A program made the translations under genes and the position numbers. The notes beneath the pieces are model-generated. The model saw only the letters and a program-made list of their open reading frames with translations, was not told where the DNA came from and did not search any database. 64,000 nt of DNA. It comes from Patiria miniata. Taxonomy: Eukaryota; Echinodermata; Asteroidea; Valvatida; Asterinidae. Below are positions 57,144 to 64,000 of this stretch, piece after piece; position 1 is the first letter of the stretch; each line of letters begins with the position of its first letter. The DNA is taken from NCBI RefSeq assembly GCF_015706575.1, contig NW_024037074.1:17535334-17599333 (forward strand). Direction: 5' to 3'.

Positions 57144-60100
57144 TTGTTTCCGTTTTGTCTGAGGTCTATAAAGGCTCAGCTCAATCCGTGGCTGCGGACG
57201 ACGAACATACCCAGCCCACACAAGGCAGAAAATACCGGACACAAGTGCCACAGCGCTGCAGCCTATACCAACCCAACGATGGACGTGTATGACTCCCCAA
57301 TGAAGGCATCAACGAGGCAGATGCGTGCCGTTCACGATATCGCCGCCACGGGGGGAAACTTCCAAAATGATGTTTTAACATTTTACCAGCAGTGGGCTGA
57401 AAACTATGATAAGGTGAGCCAACGGACACAAAATGTGACCTTAGGGGCCATTAAGAATTTTCAATGTTTTAAAATTTCGATCTTTTTTCCAAATTGTGGG
57501 TGGGTGGGTCAAGCTAAATAATTGAAAATCGAAATTCACTTTCCATGGAAAAAAGATAAAAAAACAAAGAAAGATAGATCTTTTGACTTGCCTGAACTAC
57601 GCGCAAACGTTCCAATATCGCGATGCGTGTTTCTTTTTCAACTTCGTCCCCTGTATGTACTGTCAGTGGCGTAGCCAGGAATTTTTCGGGGGGGGGGGGG
57701 GGCGCGCTGGGGGGGGGGGGGGGGGGCTGGAACATGTATGGGGGGGGGCGTCATGTAGATCAATGATAATTTTTTTTAGAAACTCAAAATCTCAGTGGGG
57801 GAGGCGACTGGGGGGCGACAAGGTTTCATGGGGGGGGGGGCTGTCGCCGTCTGTCGGTCTTCTATGCTGTTATGTTTACTTTCAGGTACCTTCAATGGTA
57901 CTATGTTTAATTAACCTGTTCATTTGTTTAAACTAATAACGCACATATAGTTGCCAAATATGGCACTAACAAGTTTGAGGTCGGCAATTTCGTCTTTAAA
58001 AATCTGGGTACGTCGGGTTACCGTACACACAATTGTCCTGGAAACAACGGTACCAAAGTTCAGAAAGTCGTACGCAAGAGCTCCCCAGCAAGTATCGCTG
58101 ACGCCATTATGATTCCAAAGTTTCTCACTGTGTCACACAGTGAAATATCGGAAAAAATTCCATACTCGGACGTCACTTTTTTTCAATTAATTTTCTAGCG
58201 CCAAAAGTTACATCTTTTATGGTTATTCCTCCACTTTCCCTCCTCTACTCTCACCCTCTCCTCTCCTTAATTTCTATTTATTAATCAGTCAGTTACTTCA
58301 TCGGGATTCGAACCTCTGACGCTTGCTTGACACACGAGACTCTTAACCGCTAGGCCGCGCACGATCGCTGTTGCAATAATCAATCTTTGGACGTATTTGA
58401 AGTATCCATTGAAATAAACTAAATATTCATGAGAAAATAAATATTCATAATGACGTATTGCACTATCATTGGCAGGCTCATGCGACGTCATGGTTGTTGA
58501 TGTCACGTGTATAACGTACCGCTGTCTTTCAGCCACTACAATCAGTTTTGACCGGCTGCTTCAAGTTAGTTCTGCACGACGTATGCATCCAAAATGTGCT
58601 CTAAAAACACATTTTGAGTAAATTTTTTTCACCTTAACACAGCTTCCTGGATTTCTCTTGGTTCAAATGACAAGGTGAGGTGACAATTAATATGTTTGGC
58701 AGCAGATAAATTGGCATCCGAGTATGGAACTTTTCCCCTTTTTGCAAGTCGACATAGATATCCGTGAACCACTGCCCCTGCTTTGCATAACAAGTGCACA
58801 TGAATGAACGATTCGACTTTTATTCAAAGAAATTTCTATGTACAGTCACCAGACTCTATTCAGTAAAGTCCCCGTCAAAACGACGTGCATAACGCACGGC
58901 TACACCATCGTACAGTGTGGCAGGGACACCAACAAGTAACACAACAACTAAACATTAAAAAAAAGAAAGATAAATATTCTGATTGAATTTCGTTAAAAGA
59001 TACTTGTTGGTGAGGTATCACATAATTTTATCACATAAAAGAGGAAGACCGACAACTTCACGCCGTCACTGAACTAGACACACATATACATGGTGTTCAA
59101 GTACATGTACATGTAAGTGCATGTACATGTACATGTTCAGTTTTTTATTAATCGAAATTAGGGGTGGGTGGGTGGGTCAAAATAATTTGGAAAAAAAGTC
59201 GAAATTTTAAAACATTGAAAATTCTGAATGGCCCCTTAAAGTGAACAGATTTTGGCATTATGTAAATTTAAATTCGAGATAATAGCAATCAGCTCAATGC
59301 TATTTGTACATTAAAAAACAATTTAATTTATACGTTTTCCAAGGACATGGGTCCGTCGCATTACGGTGGCCCAGCATTTGGCGCAGAAGCACTCAACAAA
59401 GTGTTAACAGACAAGAGCGCCCTCATCGTCGACTGTGCCTCAGGGACGGGAAAAGTTGGCGAAGAGGTAAGATGCTCGTGGGAAGTGAAGGGCAATTCAA
59501 TTAATGTCATAATGATACGTGAACACGAAATGCAATTTTTTTTGCATGCTTCGATAGTTTTTCTTTTTTGCAGGGTGCTGCAGAAATCCGATTTTAGATA
59601 TGATGTAATGTCCTGCTCAGTCCAACACCAAAAAAGCACACAAGCGTAAACTAACTCTTACTGTTTGCCTCGGTCGACCTCCATAGCTGGCTAAACACGG
59701 CTTCAAAAGAATCCACGCGGTCGACTTCTCCCAGAAGTGTCTGGACATCAGCGCTTCGAAAAAAGTCTACGAAAGGCTCATCTGCGACCGACTTGGCTCG
59801 AACAAAATCAAGGGAATTGAAGATGGTAAATTATTTATATTTCAAGAAATCAGGGGTACTACTTCGATCATACTTGAAGGAATGAAAAAATATATATATA
59901 GATTTCAAATTTGTCATGGTTTTGCATTTTCATAATTTTTAAGAGCCTCAGCCAATACCCCAGTTTGGTCGTGTGACATGTTTTGGCTGGGCTACTGATA
60001 CTTTTGACAAAGTTTGGTTGAAATTGGTCAAAATATGTAGGAGCAATAGACAATAATATGCCAACGTTTGTTACTTACTAACTGACTATAGCGGAGAGAC

Positions 60101-62087
60101 ACGATGATTTGTTGAGCTGTTATCCCGCAGCTAAAATGGTTCAGTGGACACTTAAAGTTCATCATCCCCACCGTTTTCAAACGAACCCAACACTGACACT
60201 TTCGCGCCTTTTTTGAAACCTTGGATACAGGATACTACTCAGCTGTGATCTGCGTCGGTGCCATATCAGTCGGACACCTGTCATGTGATGTCTTCCCCGA
60301 ATGGAACAGGATTGTCAAAAAAGGTACGCCTGCACCTCCCCCACTGAAAGTTGTCAAGTTCATGTGCCTTGTGTAACTCAGTGAGCGGTAATAATGCCAC
60401 TGCCCCCACAAAACCAAATTTACATATAAATTACAATTACGAGTGATGCAAGCTGGTATTGCTTAATTTAATTCTAAGACCTCAAAGTGAGAAAGAATAT
60501 TTAAGTTCTCTTATTTATTTGCTGCCAGTTAATACAATTAAACTATTGAATACTGTGGTCCCGTTGGCTTATACATCATGTGTACACCCCATGCACAATA
60601 TGAGCGAGCTACGTGACCCATTGCATGTATTGTAAGCGGAGCGGCTCCATTAAACTACGGCGGCTCCAACTACACCATTCATCCAGACAAAACAAATTCA
60701 TATATAATCCCTACACAATACACCCGGTAATCCTCTTATCTATTGAATCCCCTTTACAATGGATCCTCATGCCTCCTCAAACCCCCCCCCCCTCACACAC
60801 GCAGAAGTGTCTCCAAAAATTACCCAAAATGATAAAATTTGCGACTGTAATCTCACTGAATGTTATAATAGGACGACTTTCCCATAGACTTGTGCACGAA
60901 CCTAAAATGTCACCTAACCAGCGGCGAAGCTGTGGGGAATTGTGTGTGTTCATCTTTTCAAACCGTGGACGAAAAATACCAGAGACCAAAAGAGAACAAT
61001 ATCGTCCACGATTCCCATCATACGTCCGCGATTGGGGTCGTGTACAAAACCTATGGGAGTCTTCCTAAAAAGTTGAAATACAAACAAAAGAGGGACAATA
61101 GAACGTCCACGGTCTACGGTGAACACACGTTTGGGTGCGTGGGAGTTTACCTGTGGGAAGCACGTGGAATTAGGGAGACATTTCAATGTCCCCCCCCCCC
61201 CCCCCTAATGCCTCAGCTCCTATTAAGAGGCAAAATTGTAATATAACAAATAGGCTAGATCGATTGCTCAAGGGCCAGTTAGTAAAAATACCGAAATTCG
61301 TGGGGCAGGATAAGGGAAATTGGGGTTAGGCGTCACGAAAGTCATTATTTGTGCACAAGTCTATGGGAAAGTCTCCCTAATGACATATTTTTCGGTTGTT
61401 ATTATAATTATTGTCGGCAACTCGTTCTGCGTCTTAACTCATTTTGTATTCATGTAATGTGTGTTCAAATATTTGTATGTATGATGGTAAAAGTTTAAGT
61501 AAATTTTGTATTGCTGTTTTTTTTTTAGTTGTACGCATTGTGGCAATTTAGCGACTTTCCCATATAGACTTGTTCACAAACATAAACTGTTACCTAACAC
61601 GAGTCTTCCATATCCTTTCTACACGGAATTCGGTATTTTTTTAAACTAAATTTGGACCATGAGGAATCGATCTAGATTGTTGCGACTATAAAATTCGTTG
61701 TCCTGAGGGTCGTTTTAACAATAGGGGACACCAAATTGTCGCCCCAATAAGGCGTGTCGCCCTAATGCAGACGCGTCTTAAAAAAAACTGTCACCCGTTT
61801 GCTTTGCGGGATTCTGTACATTAACACATTTTAAATAACAACAATAATAATAATAATAACAATTTTTTTTGGTGGGGGCTGTTTTTTTGGTAGGTGGTTA
61901 TATCGTCTTCACCCGAAGCAAGCTGATATTTCCAGACAAACAATTAACCAGCGCATTGGACGAGATTCAGTCAGCTATCGACGACTTGATCAAGAAGGGT
62001 GTCTGGGAAGTTGTCGACATCGTCAGTTTCGACGACTCGTTCTGCGTGGGCTACGGCTGCGACGTGTACACCATCCGCCGTTCGTAA
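57144..62087 (+). CDS. METTL27-like SAM-dependent methyltransferase, 5 exons
   Basis: Small class I methyltransferase of the Williams-Beuren region protein 27 family. Its substrate is unknown. Exons: 57144 (or start 57279) to 57413, 59344-59466, 59687-59825, 60231-60323, 61894-62087. From ATG 57279 the protein has 227 aa, the usual family length. The upstream in-frame ATG at 57144 would add 45 residues of no recognised type, so 57279 is preferred. Exon 1 encodes DVLTFYQQWAENYDK (family FYDxWA-x-YD). Exon 2 encodes SALIVDCASGTGKVGEE, SAM motif I. Exon 3 encodes RIHAVDFSQKCLDISA, motif II with the acidic residue. Exon 4 encodes YYSAVICVGAISVGHLSCDV, motif IV. Exon 5 encodes GGYIVFTRSKLIF and ends at stop 62085-62087. 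A possible ATTAAA poly(A) signal lies at 62294. Confidence 0.88.
57439..57512. repeat. Repeat unit, inverted partner at 59165-59240
   Basis: aggggccattaagaattttc then aatgttttaaaatttcga and ggtgggtgggtc return inverted at 59165-59240. The pair brackets most of METTL27-like intron 1 (57414-59343). Confidence 0.75.
57664..57846. repeat. G-run MITE, copy 2 (3'-truncated)
   Basis: It starts cagtggcgtagccaggaatt and contains ggctggaacatgtatgggg, cgtcatgtagatcaatgata and ctcaaaatctcagtggggg as in copy 1, but it lacks the closing inverted end. It lies in METTL27-like intron 1. Confidence 0.75.
58240..58375 (-). mobile_element. tRNA-derived SINE head in METTL27-like intron 1
   Basis: On the minus strand it has A-box gcggcctagcggttaaga and B-box gaggttcgaatccc, followed by a short body. 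This is the SINE layout. It is not a functional tRNA, because no acceptor-stem pairing is visible. Confidence 0.65.
59095..59137. repeat. (ACATGT)n microsatellite
   Basis: The short alternation of acatgtacatgt and gcatgtacatg is self-complementary. It lies about 250 bases before exon 2 of the METTL27-like gene. Confidence 0.8.
59165..59240. repeat. Inverted partner of 57439-57512
   Basis: The reverse complement reads aggggccattcagaattttc and continues in step with the unit at 57439, including the gggtggg tail. Confidence 0.75.
60871..61379. mobile_element. TIR element (GACTTTCCCATAGACTTGTG)
   Basis: The left end gactttcccatagacttgtgcac is inverted at the right end as gtgcacaagtctatgggaaa gtc. 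It is about 510 bp long and lies in METTL27-like intron 4. A diverged left-end-like copy begins near 61553. Confidence 0.8.
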
Positions 62088-63445
62088 ATTGCCAACAGCT
62101 CCTTTCGACCGTGGCTTTTGGCCCTTACACTGCTTGCTTTCCTCCGATTTCAGGTTGTCTAGGCTCCGGCCCCTGATAAGTGGTCCTTGCACTGACGGGA
62201 AGCTCTGTGGTGCTAAAACATACTAATCGATAATCAAATTTTGAGCTTGACAATGCTTTATAAAGCAACTTGATATAATAGCAATCTTTATCGATTAAAT
62301 TCCAATAATTTCAGAGCATCTGAATGATTTGCCGAGTTCAGTTTGCAATATACCCAGCTCGATATGTGACCGAGGGGTCCCCCAATCTCCCTATACCGTA
62401 CATACCCTAGACTATTGTCACCTAAACATCCCCATAGATATCTCAAAAGAATTCCTGAGATTCATCAGGTAACAAATTGACTGCACAAAAGGGGACGGGG
62501 GTAGGGTACCGCTGTCACATATTGTGCTAATATGGGTTTACAAAGTCTTATATGTTCCAGGATCTTTTGCTGTTCACGCATTTTTTTAATAACACCACTT
62601 ATAATCCAAAGACATACGTTCAAAACCTAACCTGTTGAATTTTCATCCCAGTGGATAGTACTGTTTTGAGAACTTAAGAGAAAACCCTCCACGACCGTTT
62701 GAATCACGGAACGAGAATTGAGTGATTTTTGGAGAGCACCTTCATTTCCTTGATTTCTTTTAAATGGCAACAAGCCAAACGAATCATTTCACTTGGTGTT
62801 TAGTGCAAGTACCATCTTTGAACTACTTAATAGTTCTTTTTAAGTATTAATTCGGTATAGGTTAAGCTATCAGAATTAGTGCCTTTTTAGTGGTGGTGGG
62901 CTACCACGAAATTTGGATGACGAAGCTATCTTTCTCTATGACTGACGCGCGTGGCTACACAAGGGCGGATCCAGAAAAAAAAGGGGTAAAATTAAGGGCC
63001 CCGAATTTTTTTTATATTTTTTTTATCTAAACTTAGATATAAAGAGAGAGAATCACACACTGTCTTTGCGGCTGTCGTGACTTCTGACTAAGTGACCTTT
63101 GGCCTTTTTCTAGATCAGTATGGGGCGCCTCAGGTGACAAATTTAGTTTAATAAATCCCTTTCCACCTATGATAAAAGTTATGCACATTATGTGGAAATG
63201 GAATTTGGTGAAGTAATATAAAGATGATGATTGAATGCTACAATAATGTCGAAATAAATTCTGAACTGTTTGAGTGTCCTTATTTTGATGTCTCTATAGA
63301 GTATGCCTTACTTTCGGAATTAATGTTACAAGGTTACACCTTCCGCCGGATATAAATAATATAAAAATAATGAATGTTTGTGAGTGCAATGGTAAGAATA
63401 ATTTCATGAGGGGACAGACGAACGTGAAACATTAATTATTTGTTT
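62088..63445. other. Intergenic, repeats and no gene seen
   Basis: 3' flank of the METTL27-like gene. The interval has ordinary AT-rich sequence with a 'ggcggatccag' G/A-run patch near 62965. ORFs longer than about 40 codons show no recognisable content. Confidence 0.55.
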
Positions 63446-63752
63446 TATATAACACCTGAATAAATCCTTGTCATGTGATTGGTTGACTTTTAATAGCCAA
63501 TTTATTCAGGTCAAAAACTGTTCAAAAGTTCGACAAGTTCATCATATTTATATTAATGCAAACTGTTCGACAGGATAAAAACAATCATATTCAATTTATC
63601 TCGAGTTAAAACAGCGCCACCACCAGCAGCAATGACACCGTTTGCAATGTGTGCTGCGCGCCATGCGCGCGTCGTGCATTGGTACGAATAATTCAATGAC
63701 GTGATCAATGATCCACCAATCAGATGACGGGGATTTATTCAGGTGTTGTATA
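63446..63752. promoter_or_regulatory. Inverted promoter-like repeat, probably bidirectional
   Basis: aacacctgaataaatcc, then gtcat and tgattggt (63450-63488) is repeated inverted at 63709-63747 with few mismatches. Each arm carries a CCAAT box (attggt / accaat) and a tattcaggtgtt core pointing outward. A third tttattcaggt lies near 63503. The right arm ends six bases before the ATG of the ORF at 63753. Placement suggests a divergent promoter. Function is inferred. Confidence 0.5.
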
Positions 63753-64000
63753 ATGTTTTTTTTTTATGGCGTTCATGCATACAGCGATATAGTTCAATCT
63801 CAACTGCTTGGAGGTGCTAGCGTACCGTTACTCAGAATTGTTCCTACATTTAATCATAGTCACGGAGATACAAACACCCATATCTTCAGATCAGCAATGC
63901 CTTTCATCAAACGGGCTGCAAAAGAATTGGGTACACAAGCATTACGTACAGGAGCAAAGATTGCTACAGACGCCCTCAACGGTCGCGACTTAAAATCATG
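63753..64000 (+). CDS. Small basic protein, start only; minor-capsid-like family seen beside F54H12.2-like genes
   Basis: An ORF opens at ATG 63753 (MFFFYGVHAYSDIV) and is still open at the window end (82 codons). Residues 49-82 (MPFIKRAAKELGTQALRTGA to the end) form a basic amphipathic helix region. From memory, this matches the short basic proteins that sit upstream of 'uncharacterized protein F54H12.2-like' genes in cnidarian, echinoderm and other invertebrate genomes, which I associate with virus-derived (adintovirus/polinton-like) clusters and compare with small capsid-internal proteins. A shorter start at 63897 is possible. The ORF has no intron so far. Family recognition is tentative. 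Confidence 0.45.
   Translation, partial: MFFFYGVHAYSDIVQSQLLGGASVPLLRIVPTFNHSHGDTNTHIFRSAMPFIKRAAKELGTQALRTGAKIATDALNGRDLKS

Overview
The window is nuclear DNA from an invertebrate animal. Genes are split into short coding exons with GT-AG introns, the introns are AT-rich and full of hairpin-type (MITE-like) repeats and tRNA-headed SINEs, and gene density is low. Two genes for single-pass receptor guanylate cyclases, together with the repeat types, suggest an invertebrate deuterostome, most plausibly an echinoderm. That assignment is an inference and not certain.

Layout. (1) 3040-19418, plus strand: a 22-exon receptor guanylate cyclase gene (RGC-1). (2) 21258-41637, minus strand: a second 22-exon receptor guanylate cyclase gene (RGC-2). 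The two are tail to tail, about 1.8 kb apart, with the same exon number and the same intron phases, so they are an inverted duplication. RGC-2 reads open throughout (1060 aa by my splice model). RGC-1 carries a one-base deletion relative to RGC-2 in exon 18, inside the cyclase domain, which puts a stop four codons later unless an unusual splice donor is used. (3) 44375-52244, minus strand: a 10-exon mitochondrial methionyl-tRNA formyltransferase gene (MTFMT, 401 aa). (4) 52951-53895: a fold-back element, with two nearly identical arms of about 411 bp around a 38-bp loop. (5) 57144-62087, plus strand: a 5-exon METTL27-like SAM-dependent methyltransferase gene. (6) 63446-64000: a 40-bp inverted promoter-like repeat and the start of a small basic protein ORF that runs off the window. 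It resembles the small membrane-active/minor-capsid-like proteins found beside 'F54H12.2-like' genes in invertebrate genomes, so it may be the edge of a virus-derived gene cluster.

The two cyclase genes encode receptors with an extracellular ANF-receptor-type ligand-binding domain, one transmembrane helix, a kinase-homology domain, a coiled-coil linker and a class III guanylate cyclase domain. Receptors of this type turn an extracellular peptide signal into cGMP. The methyltransferase and formyltransferase genes are divergently placed housekeeping-type genes with no evident functional link to the cyclases. The rest is repeats: one 59-unit pure AAGTC array, at least ten hairpin or TIR elements, several SINEs, and many G-runs.

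Exon boundaries were set by eye from splice consensus, reading-phase continuity and comparison of the two paralogs. No alignment program or database was used.
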